The position numbers and the translations under genes are program-made. From Niabella soli DSM 19437 (GTDB taxonomy: Bacteria; Bacteroidota; Bacteroidia; Chitinophagales; Chitinophagaceae): a stretch of 64,000 bases of DNA. The stretch lies in NCBI RefSeq assembly GCF_000243115.2, contig NZ_CP007035.1:806001-870000 (forward strand). Reading direction: 5' to 3'. This document shows positions 1 to 8,770 of this stretch, in pieces (positions within the stretch are counted from its first letter, which is position 1; each line of letters starts with the position of its first letter). The notes under the pieces were generated by a model. The model did not search any database and was not told the origin of the DNA. It saw only the letters and a list, made by a program, of their open reading frames with translations.

Positions 1-1
1 G

Positions 2-1534
2 GATGGTATCAACCGGGCCAATGTATTACTGGAGAATGTAGATAAGAATACCGGGATCCTGCAGGCTACAAGAGACCGGGTAAGAGGAGAAACCTTGTTT
101 TTAAGAGGATACTATTATTTTCTACTGGTACAATATTGGGGAGGAGTGCCGCTTAAGTTAAAGTCTACGCAATCTCCATCTGATGTGTCGATAGCCCGGG
201 CATCTGTAAAAGACGTGTACACACAGATCCTGTCAGACATGACAACGGCGGAGCCGCTGGTGCGCAACATTCAGGATCTCGGTTATTCCGGCGCCGTAAA
301 TAAGTCTGCTGTGCGCGGGATGCTGGCAAAGGTTTGTCTTACAATGGCCGGCGAACCACTGAAAGATGCCACTAAATACCAGGATGCAAAAGCGTGGGCT
401 AAAAAAGTAATGGATGATACGGGGGCCGGGCATAGCCTCAACCCCAGCTATTCCAATATCTTTATTGCACTTGCACAAGACAAGTATAATATTAAAGAAA
501 ATTTATGGGAAGCAGAGTTTTATGGCAATAATTCGGACCCTTCCACATTGGCCTTTGGGGAGTGGACCAATATCGGGTATATCAATGGGCCGCCTTCTGC
601 AGCGGGTTCTGCCACCGGAACCGGGACTGCCTATATGAATATCACTGCGAAATTCTATAATTCTTTTGACGACGGGGATCTCAGGAAATGGTGGAGCGTC
701 GCACTCTTTACCTATGTAAATTCTCCCGTAAACGGACAAAAAACATTAAACGCGCTGCCGGCAACAGAAAGGGATAAATGGTATCTGTATCCTGCAAAAT
801 GGCGGCGTGAATACGAAGCTATTCCCAGGTTAACCGCCACGACCTCTTCCACGAACATGCCTATTATAAGGTACTCCGACGTGCTGCTGCTATTTGCGGA
901 GGCGGATAATGAAATTAACGGCGCTCCCACGGCGGATGCCATCGCGGCTGTAAACCTGGTAAGAAGGCGTGCCTGGTCCACCGGTGTTAAATCGATCGCG
1001 GTTACTAACGGGGGAAGTGGTTACACAAGCGCGCCAACGGTAACCATTTCATCAGGCAATGGAAGCACCGCCACAGCAACGGCGGTAGTGCAGGGAGGCG
1101 CGGTGGTAGCGATCAACCTGAACCGGGATTCTACAGGAGTTCAATTCTTCCAGGCGGGCAGTTACAGCAGTGTTCCGTCGGTAACGATTTCCGGTGGAGG
1201 CGGCTCAGGGGCAACAGCCGCCGCAACCCTTTATAAAGCTACCGATGGAGATGTTCCCGCATCAGCGTTGGCTTCTAAAGCGGCTTTTCTCTCTTTTATT
1301 CAGGATGAGCGCATGCGGGAGTTTAATATGGAAGGCAGCCGGAAAGCCGATCTGCTCCGGTGGGGGATTTTCCTTAAAGTGAATCAGGATATGGGAAATG
1401 AGGCGCAGCAGGATGTACCGGGCGCTGGTTTTGTACTTTCTTTTTCACGTGCTTCAGCCAGAGATGTGTTGATGCCGATACCGGATAAAGAGATGATCAA
1501 TAATTTAAAAATGACTCAAAATCCTGGCTGGTAA
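2..1534 (+). CDS. SusD/RagB family outer-membrane nutrient-binding lipoprotein (5' end outside window)
   Basis: The frame is open from the first bases of the window, so this is the C-terminal 510 residues of a longer protein; a TTG at 95 is not its start. The segment LFLRGYYYFLLVQYWGGVPL is the hallmark SusD TPR-helix region, and the C-terminal DERMREFNMEGSRKADLLRW is the typical SusD ending. SusD proteins are surface lipoproteins that lid the SusC transporter and bind glycans; the partner SusC should lie just upstream of the window. An unusual Gly/Ser/Thr-rich insertion (about 985-1236) holds two copies of a motif like GGSGYTSAPTVTIS, splitting the usual C-terminal region. A DUF5017 lipoprotein, a glycosidase and a sugar permease follow on the same strand. 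Family is certain; the substrate is unknown. Confidence 0.93.
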   Translation, partial: DGINRANVLLENVDKNTGILQATRDRVRGETLFLRGYYYFLLVQYWGGVPLKLKSTQSPSDVSIARASVKDVYTQILSDMTTAEPLVRNIQDLGYSGAVNKSAVRGMLAKVCLTMAGEPLKDATKYQDAKAWAKKVMDDTGAGHSLNPSYSNIFIALAQDKYNIKENLWEAEFYGNNSDPSTLAFGEWTNIGYINGPPSAAGSATGTGTAYMNITAKFYNSFDDGDLRKWWSVALFTYVNSPVNGQKTLNALPATERDKWYLYPAKWRREYEAIPRLTATTSSTNMPIIRYSDVLLLFAEADNEINGAPTADAIAAVNLVRRRAWSTGVKSIAVTNGGSGYTSAPTVTISSGNGSTATATAVVQGGAVVAINLNRDSTGVQFFQAGSYSSVPSVTISGGGGSGATAAATLYKATDGDVPASALASKAAFLSFIQDERMREFNMEGSRKADLLRWGIFLKVNQDMGNEAQQDVPGAGFVLSFSRASARDVLMPIPDKEMINNLKMTQNPGW

Positions 1535-1561
1535 CTCATTCCTGATCCAAAAAAAGTAGTT

Positions 1562-2644
1562 ATGAAAATTAAAAATCTGATATGGTTGGCGGGAATATTT
1601 TTTATGTCCTGCCAGAAAAAACTGGCCGTGGTAACCGCCCCCGATTTTGATGTAACCACAACCACGGTAACGGTTAAAGCTGGTGTGCCGGCTGTGTTTA
1701 AATTTTCGGGAATAGCAACGACGGTTTCGTTTTACCCGGGAGAAATTTATAAAGACTATAATTATAAAGACGGCAGAAGTGTTGCTGTAGCAGGCAAAGG
1801 CTTGGCGCTGAGTTTTTCCAATGGAGTAGCTGCCGGTACACCCGCAGGTACACAAGCCAATCAATTCTCCATTTTACTTTCCACAGATTTTAATGGCAAT
1901 TATAAGGACCTTGCCAGTGTAAAGGCGGCCACCTGGGTAAACATAACCGATAGCTTTACACTGGCCACTTCGGCAACTATGGTGGCGACGCGGTCTGTTA
2001 ACCTTTCAAGATTTGTTCAGGCCGGCAAGCCGGTTTACTTTGCCCTGCGTTATATTAACCGGCCTCAGGTCGCCAATGGTTTTGTCCGGCAATGGCTGGT
2101 CGAAAACTTCCTGTTGAAAAGCGTGGATACGGTGCTGAATGGCGCTGTTGTTACTATTGCCGATCAGGCGCTTGCAGGATTCAGGATCGTAGATCAGAAC
2201 CCCGTAAATGCTCCCGCACGTTCTACCGTTACCAATACAAGGGTAACCTTATATGGGCCCATATATAAAAACCCGGCGGATCCCATCTATAATCCCAATA
2301 ACCCGGTGTTTGATCCCAAAAATCCGATATATGATCCTAAAAGCCCGCAGTATAATCCTAATGCGGTACTGCCGGTATATGTGGCATATGACCCTAATAG
2401 CCCCTATAATGACCCCGCCAGCGAAAACTGGGCTGTTTCAACAGCCATCACCCTGGATTCGGTTAGTTTGGGAAAAGATTGGTCCATTCCGGTTCGGACT
2501 TCCATTTATGGGGCAATGCCTGTTGCCTATAGCTATACCTATAGTGTGCCCGGGCAATATACCGCCTATTTTGTGGCAGCTAATAATACTATTGAGCACT
2601 CTGCAGCCACAGTGAAAAAGGTAGTGGTTATGGTAACGCCTTAA
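1562..2644 (+). CDS. DUF5017-like surface lipoprotein of the polysaccharide-utilisation locus
   Basis: The 360-residue product starts with a lipoprotein signal (MKIKNLIWLAGIFFMSC, Cys about residue 17), so it is probably a lipid-anchored outer-membrane protein. The N-terminal part (FDVTTTTVTVKAGVPAVFKF followed by SFYPGE) resembles the DUF5017 domain found next to SusC/SusD pairs, where such proteins are thought to be accessory glycan-binding lipoproteins. Residues about 237-285 form an Asn/Pro/Tyr-rich repeat tract (NPADPIYNPNNPVFDPKNP and onward), possibly an extended linker. The C-terminal part (about 290-360) looks like a beta-sandwich. It lies 27 bp after SusD and shares its operon. Role in binding is inferred from family and position. 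Confidence 0.75.
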   Translation: MKIKNLIWLAGIFFMSCQKKLAVVTAPDFDVTTTTVTVKAGVPAVFKFSGIATTVSFYPGEIYKDYNYKDGRSVAVAGKGLALSFSNGVAAGTPAGTQANQFSILLSTDFNGNYKDLASVKAATWVNITDSFTLATSATMVATRSVNLSRFVQAGKPVYFALRYINRPQVANGFVRQWLVENFLLKSVDTVLNGAVVTIADQALAGFRIVDQNPVNAPARSTVTNTRVTLYGPIYKNPADPIYNPNNPVFDPKNPIYDPKSPQYNPNAVLPVYVAYDPNSPYNDPASENWAVSTAITLDSVSLGKDWSIPVRTSIYGAMPVAYSYTYSVPGQYTAYFVAANNTIEHSAATVKKVVVMVTP

Positions 2645-2692
2645 TAAAAAAAGAAGACGGTAAACTATGTTAACAATCAAAAAAAGAAACGC

Positions 2693-4731
2693 ATGATCAG
2701 GAGAAGGCCGGGGTTCCTGGCGTTGGCGGCGGTTCTTTCATATTGTTGCGCCTGGTGCCAGGAAAAAACGTATAAAGATTGTTATGCGGTTTTGAAAAAA
2801 GACACCCTGCTGCTTTCAAATAAAAAGATTGAAAAAAATGGATCTGGCGTTCCGGGAATATCTATCCCTTTTCTTTGTATAATAAAGTGTCCGGGAAAAC
2901 AGTATACTTTCCCGGGCAGGAGCCGGAATTCCGTTTGCCGGACAGGAAATTCACGGGAAACATTTCAGTCAATTGCTCAATCCTTGCGAATGATGCATCG
3001 GGGATTCCTCCCTGCCTGGCGGTTACGCTGCATAACCGGTATGAGGACGTGGAAGTGAAACAGGTGTTCAGAATTTTTTCTGAGACACCCGCTATAACAA
3101 CGGATTATTATTTGAAATATGATGGTTTTTTAAACAGCCCCGCAAAAGATCGGGGTTTTACAGTCGCCGCTGATTCAACCGGAAAAGGGTATAGCTTTTT
3201 TATGCCTGCATGGAACAAACAGCTAATGGTTCGTGCCATTAAATTCGAGGATAAAACAGATGGGACTGATAATTTGGTCAGCGAGGAATCGCTGATTCCC
3301 TGCAATGCTCCGCGCAGGGTTTTGGGCAATATTATTTTGGCGAACGATCTTATAACCGGATTTAATTTCTTCCTGCTTAAAGAAGCGCCGCTTAATAATA
3401 GCCAGATAGGGTACCCTGGTTTCGATTTTTCAATATCGAACCGGTCCGTTGCGGTTCCTTTTTCCGGATTTTCACCCGGCCCGTTTTTTCAGGATTGGGT
3501 AAAAGGATATTCAATAACCCTGGGTGTTGCAAACGATGCGGCGGAGAACCTGATTGCATTGCGTACTTATTTAAAAAATTCTGTAAAGTACGATCCGGAA
3601 AGGTATGATATGATCCTTCTGAATACCTGGGGCGATAGGAATAAAGGAGAAAATATTAAAAGAGCCTTTATTTTAAAAGATCTGGATGCGGCGGCAAAAT
3701 TGGGTGTTACGCATTACCAGGTGGATTATGGATGGCAGGAGGGAACTTCCGGTTTGGGTATTAATGAGAGCGCTGGAAATGCCGAAAGCGAAATGACTTA
3801 CTGGGGGTTTCATAAAAAGCGCTTTCCTGGCGGATTTGAGGAGATGGTAAGGGCCGCTAAAAAGAATGGGATTCAGCTAGGGTTATGGTTCGATCCCAAT
3901 AAAGCCGATAGCTATAAGCTTTGGCAAACCGATGCGGAAATTATCCATGCTATCTATAAAAAATATGGGATTAAATATTTTAAAATAGATGATGTACGGT
4001 TAAAAGACAAGCTGTCCGAAATAAATTTCTCTCATTTTTTAGATGAAGTAAAAAGATTGACCAACGGAAATGTATTATTGAATCTTGATATAACGGCTGA
4101 TGTACGGGGCGGCTATTTTATGTACCGGAACATGGGCAATATTTTTATAGAAAACCGGTATACCGATTTTGGTAATTATTATCCCTTTCATACATTAAGA
4201 AATCTTTGGATGCTTGCCCGGTATTACCCGCCCGAATTGTTGCAGGTTGAATTTTTAAACAAATGGCGCAATGAAGTTAAGTATGCTCAGGAAGATAGCT
4301 TTGCTCCCCGGAACTATTCGTTTGACTACCTCTTTGCTATTACGATGATGGCGCAACCGCTTGCCTGGTTTGAGGCATCGGGGCTGCCGCCGCAAGCATA
4401 TTCGCTTTCAAAGCTGATTGAGAAATATAACGCGGTTAAACGGCAGTTGCATAGCGGGTATATCTTTCCTATCGGTGAAATGCCGGATGGCAGGTCCTGG
4501 ACCGGATTTCAATCCTGTGGCGCAAAAGATGGATTTGTACTTGTTTTCAGGGAATTGAACGGTCGCAGCAAAGCGTCCATCAGGCTATTCAAACCTTTGG
4601 GCGCAAATGTGCAATTTACCAGGATACTGGGCGCGGACGACGCCAGAATGGAGCGTGACGGTGCGTTCATTAAAGTGGAGCTGCCCGCGGAGAATTCTTT
4701 CGCGCTTTTTAAATACACCCTGGCGCAGTAA
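2693..4731 (+). pseudogene. Clan GH-D (alpha-galactosidase-like) glycosidase, interrupted by a -1 frameshift
   Basis: Two overlapping frames together encode one ~679-residue secreted enzyme. The 5' frame (from ATG 2693, with signal peptide) reads to the A7 run at 2832-2838; the rest (KKWIWRSGNIYPF onward) is in the -1 frame to 4731. The body looks like a melibiase-type TIM barrel: MILLNTWGD, YQVDYGWQEG, LGLWFDPNKA and YFKIDD, where the first Asp of the last motif is the likely nucleophile. Adding one A restores a continuous product. The local context A AAA AAT also fits a -1 slippery heptamer, so the cause may be sequencing error, real decay or programmed frameshifting. It lies in the SusD/DUF5017/permease cluster and would release monosaccharides in the periplasm or outside the cell. 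Exact GH family is uncertain. Confidence 0.8.
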
Positions 4732-4839
4732 TGCCAACAAGGATCTCCGGATGGCCCGGTGTCTTCTGATAATTTTGCTGGCTGGGAAACGGTATGAAAG
4801 TATTATTTTTAGTTGATCAATAGTGATAAAAAAAATCAA

Positions 4840-6104
4840 ATGAGCGTACACTATCGGAAGGCGATCGTAAGCATCGGCCTGTTGTTTTTTGTTTTTGGAT
4901 TTATTACCTGGTTGTGTTCTATTTTAATCCCTTATCTGCAACTGGCTTGCGAGCTTAATAATTTTCAGGCGCAGTTGGTCTCCTTTGCCTTTTACATTTC
5001 CTATTTTGTTATGGCAATACCTGCTGGAAAAGTATTAAAAAAACCGGGTTTAAAAACGGGATCGCTTTGGGTTTGCTGATCATGGCGTTGGGGTCCCTGC
5101 TATTTATCCCGGGCGCGTTTACCCGGCAGTACTGGATCTTTTTAACCGGCCTGTTCATTCAGGGCGTCGGATTAGCAATTTTGCAAACTGCTTCCAACCC
5201 CTATGTGGCAATATTAGGGCCCAGGGAGAGCGCCGCCCGGCGTATGAGCATTATGGGGATCTGCAATGGAGTGGCGGGGATATTGGCTCCCCTTATATTG
5301 GGGCGGTTGGTACTGGCGGATGCGGATGCCACAAAAATAAAATTGGAACAATTGGGGCCGGCAGAGCGATTGGTTGCACTGGAAAATCTTGCAACCCGTG
5401 TTATTAATCCGTACCTGGTGATATTTGCCGGTTTGTTATTGCTAAGCATTTGGTTTTTTAGGATTTCATTGCCCGAGCCGGGAGAGGAAGTGGACGACGC
5501 AGCTACCGGATCAGCAACAACGATGCCGGCGTCGCTATTGTCCTATCCGCATCTGATCCTGGGGGTGCTGACTTTATTTGTTTATGTAGGAGTAGAGGTT
5601 ATTGCAGGAAACACCATCATTGGTTATGCCTCTTCTGTTGGAATGCCAATGACCCAAGCCCAGTTTTTTACGTCGGCGACCCTGTTATGTATGCTTCTGG
5701 GTTACCTCATCGGGATTATTTGTATCCCAAAGATCTTTTCTCAAACGCAGGCGCTGAAAGCTTCTGCTGTATTGGGGATCTTATTTGCCGGCGCCGCTAT
5801 TGGCACGCACGGCACCCTTTCGGTAATTTTTATAGCATTATTGGGACTGGCCAATTCTTTAATGTGGCCATCCATCTGGCCGCTTGCAATTGCTGATCTG
5901 GGAAGTTATACCAAAAACGGATCGGCGCTGCTCGTTATGGCCATTGCCGGCGGCGCTATTATTCCGCTCCTGTATGGCAAACTTTCTGATTTCTGGAGCC
6001 CCGCAACGGCATACTGGATTGTATTGCCGTGCTACCTGATGATCGCTTTCTATGGTTGGTACGGACATAAGATCAGGAAAAACCTGAAAACCGATACGAG
6101 ATAG
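4840..6104 (+). pseudogene. FucP-type major facilitator sugar permease, interrupted by a -1 frameshift
   Basis: The N-terminal frame (ATG 4840, MSVHYRKAIVSIGLLFFVFG) and the C-terminal frame (through MALGSLLFIPGAF, ending at 6104) together make one ~421-residue, about 12-helix transporter of the L-fucose/glucose/galactose:H+ symporter family (GFITWLCSILIPYLQ, QTASNPYVAILGP). The break is at the A7 run 5037-5043; one more A gives LKKTGFKNGIALGLL, as expected. The in-frame context TTA AAA AAA CCG contains a perfect A_AAA_AAA slippery heptamer. It is the inner-membrane importer for sugars released by the preceding glycosidase, which has the same kind of lesion. A terminator follows at 6132-6164. 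Confidence 0.82.
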
Positions 6105-6131
6105 TGGAGTGGGTGAGCATGTAGATATTTG

Positions 6132-6170
6132 GAAAACCGGCACCAAACAACGTTGCCGGTTTTCTTTATT
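6132..6170 (+). terminator. Rho-independent terminator of the first PUL
   Basis: GAAAACCGGCA (6132-6142) pairs perfectly with TGCCGGTTTTC (6154-6164), with an 11-nt loop and a T-rich tail. It lies just after the sugar permease stop at 6104. No gene or strong structure was seen from here to the next hairpin at about 6513. Confidence 0.8.
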
Positions 6171-6512
6171 CAGCCGGGTCACTTCGGCAAGCACATTTTT
6201 CCTGTTCAGGCTGCATAGCTTTCTAATAGTCTTGCTTTGAGTGAGGCTGTCTGGATCTGGCAGGAACTGCGCAGTTGGCATTCATTCAAAAAAAGAATGT
6301 ATCCCAATATTTTGGAATTAATGAAAAATGGCACGTCAGTAAGAGTTTCCTTTGAAATATTTGATAAATGAGAAGATATGCTTACCGGTATCTGGCTAAG
6401 AGAATCTCAATCTTCCAAAGAAACCTTTCCCGCCAACTTTTGACAGAACAGCCTTATAAATGATGATGCCTTTAAATTCTGAGCAATTTACCAGGAGGAC
6501 CCCAAATATCTC

Positions 6513-6545
6513 TAAAACAAAAAAGGCTCACTTGCGTGAACCTTT
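6513..6545 (-). terminator. Terminator after tRNA-Leu (minus strand)
   Basis: On the minus strand AAAGGTTCAC, loop GCAA, GTGAGCCTTT is followed by a T-rich tract (stem 6522-6531 / 6536-6545, one G-T wobble). It sits 20 bp beyond the 3' end of tRNA-Leu. Confidence 0.75.
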
Positions 6546-6564
6546 CTGTCTGATTGATTATCAG

Positions 6565-6650
6565 TGCCCCAGGCGGGACTTGAACCCGCACGGACATTGC
6601 TGCCCACAGGATTTTAAGTCCTGCGTGTCTACCAATTCCACCACCAGGGC
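6565..6650 (-). tRNA. tRNA-Leu (anticodon TAA)
   Basis: Class II tRNA of 86 nt on the minus strand. The acceptor stem GCCCTGG pairs with the 3' strand, allowing two wobbles, and the discriminator is A. The T-arm is GCGGGTTCAAGTCCCGC. The anticodon loop CTTAAAA gives TAA, and the long variable arm typical of tRNA-Leu is present. The 3' CCA is not encoded. It has its own terminator and lies in a minus-strand cluster with tRNA-Gly. Confidence 0.95.
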
Positions 6651-6713
6651 AATAATTTTAAGAACTGCGCCATCAGGCAAAGATCGTTCGATGCCCTGAG
6701 CATGAGGGATGCC

Positions 6714-6741
6714 TCAAAAAAAATCCTCTCCGGGGAGAGGA
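6714..6741 (-). terminator. Terminator between tRNA-Gly and tRNA-Leu (minus strand)
   Basis: TCCTCTCC and GGAGAGGA (6724-6731 / 6734-6741) form an 8-bp GC-rich stem with a 2-nt loop, followed on the minus strand by a run of eight T. It lies 12 bp from the tRNA-Gly 3' end, so tRNA-Leu probably has a separate promoter; a weak candidate near 6690 (GATCTTTG) was seen. Confidence 0.8.
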
Positions 6742-6752
6742 CCTTTTACGTG

Positions 6753-6825
<73 letters not shown>

Positions 6826-6849
6826 ATTTAAAGTTTATTTAGTATTGCA

Positions 6850-6937
6850 TAATCAGGAGGGCTCTCGAACCGGCCGCCCCGACCTTGATCCCGATAACTA
6901 TCGGAACGGGATGCTCTACTAAATGAGCTACTTCCGC
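6850..6937 (-). pseudogene. Degenerate tRNA-Gly copy with a palindromic insertion in the anticodon arm
   Basis: Read on the minus strand, the 5' half (GCGGAAGTAGCTCATTTAG) is almost identical to the neighbouring tRNA-Gly, and the anticodon-stem 3' side plus part of the T-arm (CAAGGTCGGGGCGGCCGG) is also kept. The 5' side of the anticodon stem and the anticodon are replaced by a segment with the palindrome CCGATA-AC-TATCGG (6891-6904), and the 3' acceptor strand is lost. It cannot fold as a normal tRNA. It lies between the cluster promoter and the intact tRNA-Gly and is probably co-transcribed. Confidence 0.85.
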
Positions 6938-6987
6938 ATTGTTAAGAACTTTTACTTTTAGTAACCAATCAGTTACTTAAGGGGTTG

Positions 6988-7017
6988 CAAATATAAGCGA
7001 TTTATTTTTCCGACAAA
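6988..7017 (-). promoter_or_regulatory. Bacteroidota-type promoter of the tRNA-Gly cluster
   Basis: On the minus strand a TTTG (7014-7017) is followed after 18 nt by TATATTTG (6988-6995), a full match to the TAnnTTTG -7 consensus. It reads toward the tRNA-Gly pseudogene and intact tRNA-Gly. Confidence 0.75.
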
Positions 7018-7034
7018 AAAAATCGGAGAAAATT

Positions 7035-7277
7035 TTATTTATATTTTGGCGTGTACAAAGTGCTTTCCTGAATAGTAACATTCGGCTTTTCAAATCTTTT
7101 GGTATAAAGACGGTAACAGCCACCCCAGGTAAACAGGACCATACAGGCAATGATCAGGTAAAACAAATAACGGGAACTGGAAACCCAGCTAAATTTAAAA
7201 TCTTTATTCTCGGCTTGCTTTAATTCTTCCTGGTATTCCTGCTCTTTGATATGCTCTGCGTCAAAATTATGTTCCAT
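7035..7277 (-). CDS. Small single-pass membrane protein of unknown function
   Basis: 80 residues from ATG 7277. An earlier in-frame start at 7340 would overlap the upstream glycosyltransferase and was not preferred. The N-terminal half is charged and probably helical (HIKEQEYQEELKQAENKDF). One hydrophobic segment (YLFYLIIACMVLFTWGG, about residues 38-54) is followed by a short basic tail, giving a likely inner-membrane protein with one crossing. It lies 31 bp downstream of the GT2 glycosyltransferase on the same strand. I do not recognise a family. Confidence 0.65.
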   Translation of the reverse strand: MEHNFDAEHIKEQEYQEELKQAENKDFKFSWVSSSRYLFYLIIACMVLFTWGGCYRLYTKRFEKPNVTIQESTLYTPKYK

Positions 7278-7308
7278 TCTTTCAGTTTTGTGTGGCAAAA
7301 ATAAGGAT

Positions 7309-8364
7309 CTATCGACTAATTTTAACTTCTTTATCAACAATTTCCGAGAACTTTTTTTTGCCTTTTACAAAATGCAGCCAGGCAATATTCTTTTTTAATA
7401 AACCTTCCGGCCTCCGTTTTTTATCCCGATGGCTATAGGGATTGGGAAAGACACTTTTGCGCTGATCTTTTAAAATCCATTTAATAAAAGACAAATGAGC
7501 GCTGGCTACCGCTACAAAATAACCGCTGTCGCCGGCAAGCAGGCTTTTAAAGGCGGAAATGGCATCCAGCAAGGCTCTTACAACCATTACATAATATTTT
7601 CTCCAGCCATACAGGTTCTTGAATAGCATGATATGGTTATTGCGGAAATTCAAATAGGTTTTCAAAGAATTTCCTTTTGGTAATGTGCCGCCGCCAACAT
7701 GGTAAACGACTGATTGGGGGCAGGAGCTTATCTGGTGCCCCGCCAGTTGTATGCGCCAGCAAAGATCGATCTCTTCCTGGTGGGCAAAGAAATAGGGATC
7801 AAATCCCCCCACTTCATGAAATACTTTTGAACGGATGAACAGGGCCGCGCCACTGGCCCAAAATACCAGGGCCGCGTCATCGTACTGCCCCTCATCGGTT
7901 TCGCTGAAATCAAACACACGCCCTTTAGCAAACGGATAACCAAAATGATCCATCCAGCCCCCCGCAGCGCCGGCATACTCAAAATAGTGCGGATGATGAA
8001 AGGATAAAATTTTTGGCTGACAGGCGGCAATAGATGGATTTGCCTCCAGAAGATTTACCAATGGGTCCAGGAAATGACCGGTCACCTGAACATCCGAGTT
8101 CAGCAAAAGATAATAATCGGCCGTAACCTGTTCCAGCGCCAGATTATAGCCTTTGGCAAAACCATGGTTCTCCTCAAACCGGATCACTGTAACCTCAGGA
8201 AAATGCTGTTGCAGAAACGCAACGGAATCATCAGTTGAGCCATTGTCTGCCACCACTACTTTCAGATTGCCGTAGTTGCTTCGCACTACCGCAGGCAGAA
8301 ATTGCTGCAAATAGTGCTGTCCGTTCCAGTTTAATATAACAATAGCGATGGATGGTATCGACAT
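7309..8364 (-). CDS. Family 2 glycosyltransferase (rhamnosyltransferase-like)
   Basis: About 351 residues from ATG 8364 (MSIPSIAIVILNWNG); an upstream ATG at 8397 is possible. The GT-A fold is clear: VVVADNGSTDDSV (nucleotide-sugar site), LLLNSDVQV (the DxD-like position), then GGFDPYFFAHQEEIDLCWRI, the conserved acceptor/catalytic motif of dTDP-rhamnosyl and related transferases. Such enzymes act on the inner face of the cytoplasmic membrane in surface polysaccharide or glycolipid synthesis. AATCTTTG, one mismatch from the -7 box, lies 6 bp before the start. The donor cannot be told from sequence. Confidence 0.9.
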   Translation of the reverse strand: MSIPSIAIVILNWNGQHYLQQFLPAVVRSNYGNLKVVVADNGSTDDSVAFLQQHFPEVTVIRFEENHGFAKGYNLALEQVTADYYLLLNSDVQVTGHFLDPLVNLLEANPSIAACQPKILSFHHPHYFEYAGAAGGWMDHFGYPFAKGRVFDFSETDEGQYDDAALVFWASGAALFIRSKVFHEVGGFDPYFFAHQEEIDLCWRIQLAGHQISSCPQSVVYHVGGGTLPKGNSLKTYLNFRNNHIMLFKNLYGWRKYYVMVVRALLDAISAFKSLLAGDSGYFVAVASAHLSFIKWILKDQRKSVFPNPYSHRDKKRRPEGLLKKNIAWLHFVKGKKKFSEIVDKEVKISR

Positions 8365-8403
8365 GGGCTGCAAAGATTCAAAAATATTGCAAATCAATCC
8401 CCT

Positions 8404-8625
8404 TTATGACGTTTTTTTTAACAAAAGATGGTAAAGCTGGATGGAACCCACCAACCCGTTTGAAATAATAATGGGCCAGGCCCAGCCTAAAAGAATGCCA
8501 TACGCAACAAAAAAGAAGCAGCTTGCCAAATTAATGATTCTTACTGTTTTTAGCTGTTTTGGTACAAATGAAACAACCAGCAAAGCCATTGCCAGATAGC
8601 CAACGCATTCCGATGTACTGATCAT
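8404..8625 (-). CDS. Small YgjV/PQ-loop-like inner-membrane protein
   Basis: 73 residues from ATG 8625; a start at 8655 would add ten. Three hydrophobic segments are visible: VGYLAMALLVVSFVP, LASCFFFVAYGILLG and WPIIISNGLVGSIQLYHLL. The pattern, with Pro after the first helix and the NLASCFFFVAYGIL core, is like YgjV-type and SemiSWEET-sized membrane proteins. The transported compound, if any, is unknown. It lies 39 bp upstream of the GT2 gene on the same strand. Confidence 0.65.
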   Translation of the reverse strand: MISTSECVGYLAMALLVVSFVPKQLKTVRIINLASCFFFVAYGILLGWAWPIIISNGLVGSIQLYHLLLKKTS

Positions 8626-8714
8626 AATTAATAATTTAAATGCCTGTCCTGGCATTAAAAACGCAGCAGCGTGGTTGAAGCAGGGAGCAATATAAAGATA
8701 TTTATTTGTAGCAT

Positions 8715-8722
8715 TATATTTG
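8715..8722 (+). promoter_or_regulatory. -7 promoter box upstream of the SPOR gene
   Basis: TATATTTG fits TAnnTTTG exactly and lies 48 bp before the ATG at 8771, giving a leader of about 40 nt. Confidence 0.6.
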
Positions 8723-8770
8723 CATATAGTGATCCATTGATAATTATTTTATTTTAATCTGCAGAAAAAT

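Noticed and set aside
95-97. TTG as the start of the first SusD gene
   Set aside because: The same frame is open to the window edge and encodes typical SusD residues upstream, so the gene simply begins outside the window.
6460-6699. A 79-codon frame over the tRNA-Leu gene
   Set aside because: It reads through the tRNA on the opposite strand and is a shadow.
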